From positions 3,301,501 to 3,365,500 of the forward strand of contig NW_026262701.1 in the NCBI RefSeq assembly GCF_021869535.1: 64,000 nucleotides of DNA, written 5' to 3'. Of the stretch, positions 35,306 through 46,669 are shown in pieces. The notes beneath the pieces were generated by a model that saw nothing but the letters and a program-made list of their open reading frames with translations, did not search any database and was not told where the DNA came from. The stretch is from Mytilus californianus (Eukaryota; Mollusca; Bivalvia; Mytilida; Mytilidae). The stretch's first letter is position 1, and every line of letters begins with the position of its first letter. A program made the translations under genes and the position numbers.

Positions 35306-36605
35306 CGAGGAGAATTTGATCGGGATAAGAACACAAGATCTGCAATACTATCTTCATTCTTTTACGGGTACGTTTTCACACAAATACCTGGAGGATGGTT
35401 GGCTGATAGATTAGGCGGGAAAAGCCATATAGACAATTTGATTATTAGTGTAACGAAACATTTAAATATACTGAGAAAAATCAAGTATCAACTTTGTAGG
35501 AAAAACTTTGAAAAACTCTATATAGTATTTATAAGACCAATTTTTGAATATGCAACTGAAGGTTGGGATAATTGTGGGATAGGATATGCTAATAAACTTG
35601 AAAGTCTGCAGCTAGAAGCTGCTAGAATAGTTACTGGTTTGCCTATATTTACAAAATCTGAAAATCTGTATGAGGAAGTTGGGTGGGAAACTTTAGCTGA
35701 CAGGAGGAAAAGACGAAAATTACAAATGTTTTATAACATTCAATACAAACATGCTCCGGATTATCTATGTAATCTAGTTCAACCCAGTGTACAGAGCACA
35801 ACTGTATATCCCTTGCAAAATGGCAATGATATTATTGTTCCCTTTTGTAGATTATCCCTTACTAAAGAATCTTTTATACCATCAACTATTAGACTATGGA
35901 ATCATACCGATTTGTCCCTTCGAAAATCAGACTCTATCTCAAAATTTAAAATCCAATTAAAAAGGCTAAATACTATAAATAAAGATGTACCGAAGCACTA
36001 TTCATATGGACCGAGGAAACTAAATATGATTCTAACACAATTCAGATGCTATTCATCTTTCTTGAACTATGACTTGTTTAGAGTCAATATAATTTCTGAC
36101 CCATCTTGTTTTTGTAAATGCAACATTGAGACTGTACACCATTTTCTTTTCGACTGTTCTTTATATACACACCAGAGAGAAATTCTGATGAACAATCTAA
36201 GATGGCTTCCTGATGACCTTATATTAAATGTTAAGTTACTAACATCTGGTAATCCAAACCTTTCGTATGAACAAAAAGTCAATATATTTAAACATGTATT
36301 CGAGTTTATTAAAAGGTCTGAGAGATTTCTTGTTATATGATACTAATAGTGTATTTGCGGTACATTCACGTCATCATCCTCATCATCATTACCAATGTTT
36401 CCGTTATTATGTTTTATCTTTTTTTTTCAATAGAGACTCTTATAGTATTGTATATTCTGAATTATTGCACGCTCACATTAATATTGTATTGTAATTTATT
36501 GTTATTCGGAGCGGACTTCATAAGTATGGTTTACTTGTGTCCAATCCATTTTACTTTGAGTAAATAAAATATGTTTAAACTAAATTAGGCGGGAAGCGTG
36601 TATTT
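35306..36605 (+). pseudogene. SLC17 gene B exon 3, split by a LINE insertion
   Basis: 35,306-35,421 encodes [40 protein letters not shown] non-LTR element then sits at 35,422-36,583. The exon resumes at 36,584 with a repeated ATTAGGCGGGAA and only about ten more alignable bases (gcgtgtattt) before it diverges from gene A, so the rest of the exon has been deleted. Exon 4 is not found downstream. Confidence 0.92.
35422..36583 (+). mobile_element. 5'-truncated non-LTR (LINE) retrotransposon
   Basis: Encodes the region after the RT palm: HLNILRKIKYQLCRKNFEKL, FIRPIFEYATEGWDN, LESLQLEAARIVTGL, SFIPSTIRLWN, and a C-terminal Cys/His knuckle (CFCKCNIETVHHFLFDC). This is typical of CR1/Jockey-like LINEs. 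The frame is open for about 306 codons to the stop at 36,340. The 3' end carries AATAAA (36,563-36,568) but no long A tail. Flanked by a perfect 12-bp duplication, ATTAGGCGGGAA. Open coding and exact duplication suggest a fairly recent insertion. Confidence 0.9.
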
Positions 36606-36887
36606 GTATACCATTGATAACTATTTGTTAATGTTACTTTCCTCCATTTTAAAATATTTTCGAAATTTCATTAAAGCAAATTTTCATGAAACAATGTCCG
36701 TGTAAAAATGATATCAGATTAATTTGACAATGGTTAATATAAATTTATATACATTCGAAAACACTGTTATCAAGTATGTCCTATTCCTTATTGTTACATT
36801 TTACTGAGTTTGGATTCACATGGAGGCTGATACACTCAAATAAGAAGACGCTGACCTGTCGATGCACCCAACCCAATCAATCGTTGT

Positions 36888-37097
36888 CAACAAATATAGT
36901 CCCTAGTGTGGACAATGTATAACTTGCCAATTTTTTTCATACACTTTCCAAATTTATTTCTTTATATTTCATGCATGACATATTAAGTAGGGGATGAAAT
37001 AACATGTTAAAAAAAATTGGGTGATTTTTTTTATGTAAAGTAGTGATTTTTTCCAGTTAAAAAGGTCAAAAATTATTATGTTTGATGGTGTCAAACT
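36888..37097 (+). repeat. ~210-bp direct repeat, right copy
   Basis: Counterpart of 35,003-35,214. No coding. 37,100-37,530 shows nothing else I recognise. Confidence 0.7.
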
Positions 37098-37530
37098 GAA
37101 TTAAATACCCCTTTAACATAGAATTATCCATATTTTGAGTTGGTAGACTTTTCTATAATTTTTATATAATTTGTCCCAAAAGTAGTACACTACACTTTAA
37201 AAATCTCTTTGGGATAGAGCAGGTTTCTGAAAGTTATTGTCTAAAAGAAATGCACTACGAAATAACTGTGTTCTTGGACCTCTTGGTTTTCAAATGTTTG
37301 GCCATATCGTTGCTGATGAAGGTCAATCCAGAAAAGCGCTTCAGAGACAAGAAATTTATAAAGTGTTGTTTTTATTTTTTATGTCGTTTTATTGCAATAT
37401 GGTGTTACGATTGATAACAGAAATGAAGGTATCTGTAATAAAAGCGTATCAGTTATTCTCGATCGGAGTATAACTTGGTGATACATCTGATCTTATTTTA
37501 TTATAAAGTCTAATCCCCATGTATTTTAAA

Positions 37531-37800
37531 TAAAGGCAACAGCAGTTTACCGGTGTTCAAAAGTCATAAATTGATTGAGAGAAAACAAATCCGGGTTACA
37601 AACCAAAACCGAAGTATAAGAGGAAAACAAAGGAACAACAGGAACACCGAAGTACAACAAAAAACAAACGCCAACACACATAGAAACGAACTATTTGATA
37701 ACAACTGCCATATTCCTGACTTGGTACAGGACATTTTAAGAAAAAATGGTGGGTTGAACCTGGTATCATGGCATGCCAAATCAACCGCTTTATGACAATG
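37531..37800 (+). repeat. R2 repeat copy
   Basis: 'taaaggcaacagcagtttac', 'caaatccgggttacaaacca', core 'tcctgacttggtacaggaca', 'gtgggttgaacctggtatca', end 'aaccgctttatgacaatg'. Sister copies are at 43,361 and 54,611. Confidence 0.82.
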
Positions 37801-38074
37801 TTAAAAAAACAGTAAACTTGTAGCATCATCCTATGTGCGTAAGGTTTATATCTTTGATAATTATGCTGAACTGAATTGATGTCTATTAGACAAATACATC
37901 AAGTTTTAAAGTACAGTCATTTTATAATTTAGTAGTTGGAACTTGACGTTACTATTTCAGTACGTATACATACCTAATAAGGGTAGCAGTAAGAACAATT
38001 GGCGAAAGGAGTGTTGACATAGAGATGTGTCTCGTCTACTTTATAACAAAAGGAAACCATTAATTTGATAAAGA

Positions 38075-38265
38075 GAGGCATGAGATAGCTACGGGACATT
38101 CAAATTCATCAGTCAAAAGTAAACATAAAACGCTATGGCAAAAAAAAAACAAGACTTAAAGACAACTAACAGTAAACATTACACAACATAGAAAACTAAA
38201 GACTGAGCAACACGAACCCCACCAAAAACCGGCGGTGTCGCAGGTACCTAATAAACTGGATTCAT
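38075..38265 (-). mobile_element. Penelope-type 3' tail, solo copy
   Basis: 'aaagagaggcatgagatagc', 'acacaacatagaaaactaaa', 'gactgagcaacacgaacccc'. Truncated beyond 'gcggtgtcgcaggtacct'. 38,270-39,490 is AT-rich without supported features. Confidence 0.72.
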
Positions 38266-39499
38266 AAAGGAGGGAATATCCTTTTCTATGTACTTTCAAG
38301 CTTACTTGAATTGGAATTGAACGGTCATATCAAAACCAATACTACATGACAAAACAATCATTTGACTAATAATATTCTTTTTTTTTTAAGTAAATAACTT
38401 TTATCACATATCTGATTTAACAATTTACTCGGATTACAGCGTTAGTACGAGTATCCCTGTTATTAGTTACTGAATTTCCAGGGGAAAAGTTCAGTAAAAA
38501 GTAATCAAATATTATAAGTAATAACATATACATTCTTTTAAATACAGTGTATATATAAAGTATAGAATTCCATGGTATAGATTACGTGTTTACGGAACAT
38601 CAATTAAATAATATTCTTGCAAATTAGACACATGTATTCGTGTTTCAATATAATCAAATCAATATTACTGATTTTGAACGCCCAATAGAAAAAAAACAAA
38701 TAGTTAGATAATGCATAAATTTCACTGTCAATAATACGAACTAAAAGTTTGTTTGAAAGTCAACAAACTTAACATTGCACTCTAAAGACACCTTAGGATG
38801 AACTAAAAGGTGATGTTTCATATTCTCCGATAATATAAAATGCAAGTATTAAAATACAAGGACACTCCTGGCTTCATTGCTTCATACAGTTGCAATTTAC
38901 AAACCAAAAAACAAAACAAAAAGTTTAATATAAAAAAAACTTTATTTCATCTGTACCTGAATAAAATACAAAAGCAAAATATAAAAACAAAACAAACAAA
39001 AAAGAGCAAAAATCAACATTTCTAAAAAAAAATATTGAAACAAACTAAAATCATAAATTAACTCAAATATTCTTAACATTAAATGAGATTTAATAGTCGA
39101 AAGATAGAACTATTTTCTATAAATTCAAATTACACTTTTTATAAGTCTTTACCTCCGACGCGGTTTTCGGGGTTTACCTCCATCAGCAACTATTTGAAGA
39201 ATGCCAAATGCATTATTTGGACACATATTTATGAGCTGAAAAACTCAAATGAATTTATGTCCAATATAAATATTACTTGAGAAGTGTTTAAAAATGTTAA
39301 AATACAGATAAGATGAACATGAAATTTCTTGTGCTTTGTACTTTGTATTCATACTTCAACTGAACTTAAAAATTCATTTTATTTTCAGTTAAATGTTCTA
39401 ACTTCAAATGCAATTTTTAATTATTAAATGATTATGAATGATATGTCAATGTTTATTATTACTTTGTTTAATAAGTACAGACGATTCTTTATATGTAAA

Positions 39500-39916
39500 A
39501 AAAAAAGAGAGGCGAAAGATACCAAAGGGACATTCAAACTCATAAGTCGAAAATAAACTGACCACGCCATGGCTAAAAAAGAAAAAAACCAACAGACAAA
39601 CAATAGTACACAAAACACAACATAGAAAACTAAAGACTAGGCAACACGAACCCCAACAAAAACTGGGGGTGATCTCAGGTGCTCCGGAAGGGTAAGTAGA
39701 TCCTGCTTCACATGTTAGTACAAACCCCGTAATAAGTCTAAATCGGTAGGTCACATTCGGGGTAAAGAGAGACGGTATTGTAGTTACGACATTTTGAACA
39801 TGTCCGCTATCATCTGTGAAACGGATATTCCATACGGTCAACCAAACTCGTGATGGCGTCCGTAAAATTTACGAAGGGTTGTTTCAACTTCACCACTAGG
39901 AACTCTTGTTTTAATA
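39500..39916 (-). mobile_element. Penelope-type 3' tail with the last RT codons
   Basis: Full tail on the minus strand plus the end of the RT frame ('gatggcgtccgtaaaattta', as at 9,988). It was cut at 39,916, only ~28 bp before SLC17 gene B exon 5, and seems to have replaced most of that intron's 3' part. Confidence 0.82.
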
Positions 39917-39944
39917 AAGCAGACTTTAACTAATTTTCTTCTAG

Positions 39945-40040
39945 GTGCAACGATCGGACTAATAGTCACGTTTGCTGATTCAGGATTGCTTTGTGAGTAT
40001 GGTTTTGACAATGGATGAGGTTCAATAGTTTACATCACTG
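39945..40040 (+). pseudogene. SLC17 gene B exon 5
   Basis: Same 96-bp length, acceptor (tcttctag) and donor (gtaagt) as gene A. Reads [24 protein letters not shown], then TGA (40,016-40,018) where gene A has TGG, then GSIVYIT. Otherwise well preserved. Confidence 0.94.
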
Positions 40041-41254
40041 GTAAGTGTACAATTTGATGGCATGGCGAAATAACAATAACTGATCTATATCAACGAAACC
40101 ACCCTCACTTCAAAGCACGTTGGTATAGACACAGGTAGATAAACATTGGAAGGATGAAAGCTAGCATCTGTGTAATCGTAATTTGTTGGAAAGATGAACA
40201 ATGCTACTATGCATTACACAACCGTCGTGCGTTCCGAAAAAAAGCTTACAAATTACAAAAAACAGGAGGAAACTGGTTTAAAGTGTGGTAGTGGTCGAGT
40301 TGTTTAAATTTTAGAAGAACAACTCGTCAATTAGATTTATACTAACATGGTTAATGGACTAGGTTTTGTTCGTTGTTGTATGTATTAGGGCATGATTTGA
40401 ATCTGAAGAGTCGGGTGTTGTTGGTTGGTGTAATCAGCGTACTTTCAAATACGTTGGTATTTCCAGATAATCTTTTATCATATTACTGTATACACCTAGT
40501 AAATTGTAAGTGAGAACCATGGGTATTGTATCATAACTCTTTAACTTATAAACGTTAAGGCCATTGCAGTTGCAAATAATGAATAGATATAAGGTAATTG
40601 ATGTTCATAAGAAGGCACAAACCAATGTGTTTATCTGATCCATGTGTTTAGTCTGAAGTTGTCTATATGTTGCATTATCAAGGTGACATACAGCTAAAAC
40701 AAACACATAATGTGTAAAGTGTTTTTTACTGAAGTAATTTGAAATAATAATGATATAAGTAGAAGAGATGTAGGCTATATTACAACACACAGAGGGAAAA
40801 CAAATTGAATAAATGTATAAAATCAAAATAGGTTTCCAAATGTGTTTTTTTCAAATGCTCTTCAATCTTGATTTTATTTGACCTTCCATTTGATGAGACT
40901 TATGAAGAAGAAACGCGCGTCTAGTTTGCTGAATGATAAGCCTGGCATTTTAGCCATATCAAAGAGATACATGAACCTGACATATATTCAATAAAAAGGA
41001 CCTTTAAGACTACCGGTGTTATACATCATTAAGACAGCAACAAACAATCTGAAAAAAACATTCGGTTTTCCAACAATATGTATATATATATGTATCTACC
41101 TATACAAGACCAGATAGTATACATATTAGACATGTGTGAGGACCATTTTTGAAAATCTAGTTTGCTTTCTGTTTGCTTAAGATTGACAAAATTACAAACA
41201 AATAGGGATGCAAAGGTATTAATTACATACTCAAATAGGGAAACAATGGATGAA

Positions 41255-41400
41255 AAAGGCGGAAGATACCAAACTATTCAAACTCTTAAGTCGATGAAAA
41301 ACTAACTTTACTATGGCAAAAACGAAAAACGACCAATAGATAAAAACATTATACAAAACATAACATAGAAAACAATACACTGATTAACACGAACATGAAA
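41255..41400 (-). mobile_element. Penelope-type 3' tail, diverged
   Basis: 'ggcggaagataccaaactat', 'caaaacataacatagaaaac'. Tail end only. 40,050-41,250 has no other supported feature. Confidence 0.6.
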
Positions 41401-41528
41401 GTAAGATACAACACAATGCCACATCATTGACAAAATAAAGATTTTTCTTAACGTATGCATAACGATCTGTTTATGATTTAAGGCAATAGTAGCTTACCGA
41501 GGTTCACATCTCATGAATCGGCAAAGAA

Positions 41529-41600
41529 GACAAATCAAGGCGACAAGACAAATCAAGGCGATAAGACAAATCAAGACAACAAGATAAATCTAAGCAGCAA
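41529..41600. repeat. 18-bp tandem repeat, four units
   Basis: Four head-to-tail copies of 'gacaaatcaaggcgacaa', the fourth diverged. Any coding (LDLSCR repeats on the minus strand) is incidental. Confidence 0.85.
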
Positions 41601-42039
41601 ACAAAAACCTGAGGAATCAAATAAACTCTAAAAGGAGCTAGACCGGGTGGGTTGACAGAGTAAGCGTCTCCTGCTACACATGCATCACCCGCCATGCGAA
41701 TCCACACTAAATTCAAATGTCAAAGTCGGGAATAGGAAACAATCGGTAGAATAACACACTAAACGACTATTCTGGTATCTAAGGATCTAAACCTACGAAC
41801 AAATTTTCCTAGTAATTTGAAACACAAACATATCGTATGGGTTAATCAATTCGTTATTACGACTGTAACACTTACGTAGTGTTGACATCAGTCATTCTTC
41901 TTTATACCTCTATTTGAGCACATGCTGAATAATTCCGTATAGTATAAACATGCACGAGCGTAAGTTATCAATTGATTCATTTAAACGGCATTCGATTTGA
42001 CAGAGGGTAAGTTACCGCTGAGAAATGAAAAGCTGACTT

Positions 42040-42190
42040 TTGAAACGTTGCTAAGTCTTTGGGCTTCTATGTTGTTTTGTGTACTGTTAACGTTGTTTTT
42101 CTGTTTGTCCTTGTCTTTTTTAGCCATGGCGTTTTCAGTTTATTATCGCCTTATGAGTTTAAATGTCATCACGTTTGTCATAGCTTTTAG
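42040..42190 (+). mobile_element. Penelope-type 3' tail, partial
   Basis: 'ttgctaagtctttgggcttc', 'ttagccatggcgttttcagt', 'cgccttatgagtttaaatgt'. Confidence 0.62.
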
Positions 42191-42239
42191 TGGGAAGTGA
42201 AAATTAAGAGGAAACGATCAAGATATGTAACAGAACTTC

Positions 42240-42470
42240 TAATTTCGGTATCCTTAATCTAAAGTTCACTGGAATATATAAGATTCAAACACTCACTGAT
42301 ATGTTTGGTATTGAGTGACAGGACATCATCAAGATATCTAAGAATGAAATGACAGATCTTTGCAAGATATTTCTTGTTTGGTCTTTGAGAAGATTTTGTA
42401 GGAATTCTGCTTTGAATGAGTACAACAATAAGTTGGCCAGAAGGGGTGTACAATTAGCATCATTTTGATA
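42240..42470 (-). mobile_element. Reverse transcriptase fragment with LDD in place of YIDD
   Basis: The minus strand gives ICHFILRYLDDVLSLNTK, corresponding to [16 protein letters not shown] of the element at 9,920, with flanks that correspond to CAPLLADLF and YPSELEIKD only after frame changes. Dead fragment. Confidence 0.68.
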
Positions 42471-42495
42471 CTGTATTTGCTTATATTTTTCTTAG

Positions 42496-42626
42496 AAGGG
42501 TTAACTTGTATTTGGAGTGTTGTTTGGTTTTACCAAGTTCGAGATTCGTCCTCAGAGCATCAAAGGATTTCACGTGCGGAGTTACGCCATCTAACAGACA
42601 ATATTGGGTTTGACACAACAAGAAAG
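42496..42626 (+). pseudogene. SLC17 gene B exon 6 (still open)
   Basis: 131 bp as in gene A, acceptor ttttcttag, donor gtacat. Reads GLTCIWSVVWFYQVRDSSSE and HQRISRAELRHL without a stop. It is the only recognised gene B exon, with exon 8, that keeps its frame. An R3 copy begins directly in the following intron. Confidence 0.93.
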
Positions 42627-42639
42627 GTACATGGAAAAA

Positions 42640-42905
42640 AGTAAAATAATGAAAATACCAAATTACAAGAAAAATTCAAAGCGGAAAGTCCCTTATCAAA
42701 TGGCAAAATCAAAAGCTCAAACACATCAAACGAAAGGAAAACAACTGTCATATCATTTACTTTGTACAGGCATTTTATTATGTATAAAATGATGGATAAA
42801 ACCTAGATTTATGGCTAGCTAAATCTTTCACTTGTATGACATTCGCACGGAATTCCATTATATCGACAACAACGTGTGTGCAAAACAAACAAACATAATT
42901 TGTCG
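42640..42905 (+). repeat. R3 repeat copy directly after gene B exon 6
   Basis: 'tcaaagcggaaagtccctta', 'tcaaaagctcaaacacatca', 'atggctagctaaatctttca', end 'gtgtgcaaaacaaacaaaca'. It starts about 14 bp behind the donor. Confidence 0.78.
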
Positions 42906-43338
42906 GAAACTACTTTTTACAATTTGTACGATTTGTAATTGCTTAAAACCTAACCTTTGCTAAAAATGGAAGAAATTATTTTTGAAAAGGCAAATGATAG
43001 ATTGAACACCAATTTACATAATGATAGCGTCTTCATTTGGTATACGGTACATATTATATTGATGTACTTGAAACAGCGCACCACCGATAAGTGGGGTAAT
43101 TATCTTTTATATATACACTTCTTGTGTTGTAAGAGTAATTTATTCACATTCATTTCATCTTAAGGTTTTACAAAACTTAAGAATACAATATGAAGAGGTT
43201 CTTATTACAAATTATACTTATTGTTAAAAGTAAATGTTTATGTCTTACTGCTATGTCAAGAAGATAAATCTAATTGTGACATATTTTGTTATTTTATTGT
43301 TGAAATTTGTTCATGTGTAATTGTTCTAATAACAGCAG

Positions 43339-43761
43339 GCGGCAGGAATCCCATGGAAAATAAAGGCAACAGTAGTATACCGCTGTTCGAAACTCATAAA
43401 TCGATAGAGATAAAAACAAATCCGGGTTACAAACTAAAACTGAGGAAAACGCATCAAATATAAGAGGAGAACAACGACACAACAAAAACACAACATTAAA
43501 ATGTAACACACACAGAAACGAACTATAATATGACAATGGCCATTTTCCTGACTTGGTACAGGACATTTTAAGAAAACAATGGTAGGTTGAACCTGGTTTT
43601 GTGGCATGCCAAACCTCCCGCTTTTATGGAAAAAGATGTGATCTGCAATTGTTCTTTGGGTGGGAATGTGTACCCATGTGAGTGCAAATTGGGGTTGGTA
43701 TACACTTCTCACAAATCTGCCTGCTTTTATGAAGACAGTTCGGAAATTTAATATTAAAAGT
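43339..43761 (+). pseudogene. SLC17 gene B exon 7, split by an R2 insertion
   Basis: 43,339-43,360 reads AAGIPWK. After the insertion the exon continues to [20 protein letters not shown] and the donor gtaagt. Removing the insert and one copy of its 8-bp duplication gives exactly 150 bp, the length of gene A exon 7. A TGA at 43,639-43,641 replaces the GGA of gene A. Confidence 0.93.
43361..43625 (+). mobile_element. R2 element inserted in gene B exon 7
   Basis: 265 bp from 'taaaggcaacagtagtatac' to 'caaacctcccgctttt', flanked by ATGGAAAA on both sides. Contains the shared core (tcctgacttggtacaggaca, gtaggttgaacctggttttg). No coding capacity, no clear TIR. Duplication length fits a SINE- or TIR-type insertion. 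Confidence 0.85.
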
Positions 43762-43909
43762 GTAAGTCACTATTACATTAAAATTAATTGAAAGTTGAGA
43801 ACGATGATCAAGTGCATTATCATTGTCTATAAATGTATTAATTCCATGGTTTGTATGTTTTATAATACAATATATACATTATATATGTGCCTTTCCCAAC
43901 TCCATAGCC

Positions 43910-44250
43910 TGTAATTAAGAGGTTGTCTTCGGCTGCTGTCTGTCATTTATGATGTTATTTTCTTGTTTTGGCAGAAATCAGGCCATTGGTTTTCTCCATT
44001 GAATTGTTTTACATTTTCCCAGATCCTATTAACCCTTTCTGTACGGTGTGGGTTTTGTTCATTGTTAAAGACCATGAAATAAACTATAGTTGCTTCCTTA
44101 GCTGTATTTGTCAAGACCGTTCGGTTGGTTCTTCATAGTTCTTCAACTTCGTACTTAATTTGGCCTTTTTACTGTTTAGATTCGAGCGTCAATAATGAGA
44201 ATTTTGTAAACAAAACGCGCGTCATCCGTACATAATCATAAGCATGAAAT
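43910..44250 (+). repeat. Dispersed repeat ending in the 'acgaaacgcgcgtc' motif
   Basis: 'ggcctttttactgtttagat', 'tcgagcgtcaataatgagaa' and 'aaaacgcgcgtcatccgtac' match 61,320-61,440; a short relative is at 40,890-40,930. Family unknown. Confidence 0.55.
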
Positions 44251-44849
44251 GTTTTCCATCCACGTCATTTGCTCCTCATTTGATATTTATCTCATTGGCA
44301 ATCATATTCCATCTCCTTATTTTATATTCGTACGAAACGGGTTGACAATGGAACATTAGCTGTTTAGTCTTAGGTTTATAACTTCCTCAAAGATGTAAGT
44401 TAATTAGGCATTTGATTAACAGAAATGCGCGTTTCTAAATCATCAAATTTTACCGAGTGGGGATTTACATTGCAGGTGTTTCATATATATACCCCTATCA
44501 TGACGACGCACCATGTCTTGCTCCGTTTGGAAGTCAAGACATGCGATTCCCTCGGTTTTTTTCATCTTGATTTGTATATTCTAGTGGATTAATGAGATTT
44601 GAATATCGGTTCATTTTTAAGCTGTGATTATAATAACATAGAAAGAGATCAGTATTTATATCGATGTCTTCAATTTTACCGACTACGTTCGTCGTGGAAT
44701 GTTTGCGGTTTAAGAACAATGTATAAACATAACAGGTCATGTCGTCTATTGAAACAGTGATAAAGTTTTGCTCTTGGCTTGTTGTGTCGACTGAAATATG
44801 CATCAAGTCTGTCAGAAAATTCTAATTTTATTTTCTTATATTATCGGGT

Positions 44850-45077
44850 AACTCGATGGGTGCCACATGTGCATCAGGATCTGCTTACCCCTCTGGCGCA
44901 CCGGATATAATCCAAGTTTTTGGTGGGGTTCGTGTTGCTCAGTCTTATGTTTTATATCTTGAGATTTGTGAACTGTTGAATGTCTGTTTGTCTTTTTCTT
45001 TTTTATCCATGGAATTGCCAGTTTATTTTCGACTTATGAGTTTGAATGTCCCTTTGGTATCTTTCACATCTTTTTAA
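44850..45077 (+). mobile_element. Penelope-type 3' tail, solo copy
   Basis: 'gggtgccacatgtgcatcag', 'gatctgcttacccctctggc', 'gtttttggtggggttcgtgt', 'gaatgtccctttggtatctt'. Confidence 0.8.
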
Positions 45078-45085
45078 CCTTTATG

Positions 45086-45450
45086 AAAATAAGAAGATGT
45101 GGTAGGATTGCAAAAAACAACTCTCTACTAGAGACCAAATGACATAGAATTTAACAACTATAGGTCAACATACGGCCTTCAACAACAAGCAAAACTCTTA
45201 CCGCATAGTAAGCTATAAAAGGCCCAAAAATGCCAAATGTAATACAATTCAAAAGAGAAAACTAAAAGCCTGATTTATACACAAAACAATAAACGAAAAA
45301 CACATATGATATACAGAAACAAACGATAACCACTGAATTGGGACAGACACATACATGATGTGGCGGGGTTAAACGTGTTTACCTAACCCTAACATGGGAC
45401 AGTGGTGTAACAGTACGACATGGAAGAAACTATAAAAGAAATCAATATCA
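45086..45450 (+). repeat. R1 repeat, nearly full length
   Basis: 'aaaataagaagatgtggtag', 'ataggtcaacatacggcctt', 'ccgcatagtaagctataaaa', 'gtggcggggttaaacgtgtt', 'gggacagtggtgtaacagta'. Confidence 0.82.
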
Positions 45451-45475
45451 AAACCCATAAAACAATATTTAAAAG

Positions 45476-45585
45476 AGAGGCGAAAGATACCAAAGGGACA
45501 TTCAAACTCATATTAAGTCAAAAATAAACTGACAAGGCCATGGGTAAAAGAGAAAAAGACCAACAGACAAACAATAGTACACAAT
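45476..45585 (-). mobile_element. Penelope-type 3' tail, terminal part
   Basis: 'agagaggcgaaagataccaa', 'gaccaacagacaaacaatag'. Ends abruptly at the RT fragment that follows, which belongs to a different RT lineage. Confidence 0.75.
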
Positions 45586-46030
45586 TCAATTACAGTATTG
45601 AATAGGTAACCTTTTAAGTGTATATAAAGGATCGATCAGTTTCCCCGGAGCGTATCTTAATTTACGGGCTCGGTACACATCATCACCGTAAAAATTAGGA
45701 TGTGCTTTCCCGTTAGTAATAAGCCTTCTACAAGCCGAACTTTCAAACCAAATTTTAGTAAAAGTTTTCATTAATTTGTAGTAACAAAATCCATAAATCA
45801 ATAAGTAATACATAGATTCATTGAAATTGAAATCCAACACGTCACTACAGACATAGGTATAGGTAACGAGTTTTGATATATAAACGTCGTAAGATGGTGA
45901 CAAGGGAATATCATTCCAAAAAAAGGAAAATTAACAATAGAGAACGACAAATCATCTCTTTTATCGTACATTTTATTGTAGAGTCTATGTACTAGCTGAT
46001 CACACATAATTGGCGCATAGTAATTCAATG
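45586..46030 (-). mobile_element. Reverse transcriptase fragment of a second lineage
   Basis: Minus strand: NKMYDKRDDLSFSIVNFPFF, then in another frame YDVYISKLVTYTYVCSDVLD, YYKLMKTFTKIWF, NFYGDDVYRARKLRYAPGKL. Same C-terminal layout as 63,231-63,615. Sits about 15 bp upstream of gene B exon 8. Confidence 0.75.
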
Positions 46031-46046
46031 TTAAATTAATTTATAA

Positions 46047-46179
46047 AATGGAACTCTGTCAGCATTGCCGTTCATTTGTCGGTCCTTCATGGCGATTTTA
46101 GTTGGACTTGTGGCCGACTTCCTAAGAAAGAACAAAGTATTGACGACGAGACAAACTAGGCCAACAGCTGAATGTATTG
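46047..46179 (+). pseudogene. SLC17 gene B exon 8, acceptor lost
   Basis: 133 bp as in gene A; reads NGTLSALPFICRSFMAILVG LVADFLRRK-like (LVADFLRKNKVLTTRQT) with open frame and donor gtaact. The base pair before it is AA (46,045-46,046) where gene A has AG, so normal splicing is excluded. No later gene B exon found. Confidence 0.92.
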
Positions 46180-46669
46180 GTAACTATTCTATTATAAAGT
46201 TATTACAAATATAGTGTTTGTCATATTTGTGCATCAAAGAAAGCGAGAAGATACTAAGGAAGTTATACAAATCGCAGAACTAGCTGATTGTATTACTCCT
46301 TAGATTGTTATGCTGGTTAAATTACAAAGAGAATAAAACGGAAAGAATTTGAAAAAAAATCAATTTACTTTTATATTGAATATCAAGTGAAAAAATGTAT
46401 GTTTCAATACTGTTTCTAGGGCCCCACACTATATATTTGAAGGGATGATGCTCACAAATACGCTAGTTGTTTATAATCTATGACTTGATATAAATATACA
46501 AATATAGATGACGTATATATCAAATTGATGTTTTAGGTGTTATTTTAAATTGGTTCATATCCTCATTTGCTCAGAATATTGTCATTTAAACCAAAGGCCC
46601 AATTACACAGTTAGGGGGTTCTACAGGTATACATGTAAAAGGGCTGTGACCTTTTTTGTACCATATATT

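Noticed and set aside
37553-37829. Overlapping open frames in both directions
   Set aside because: They fall entirely inside an R2 repeat whose other copies have the frames broken.
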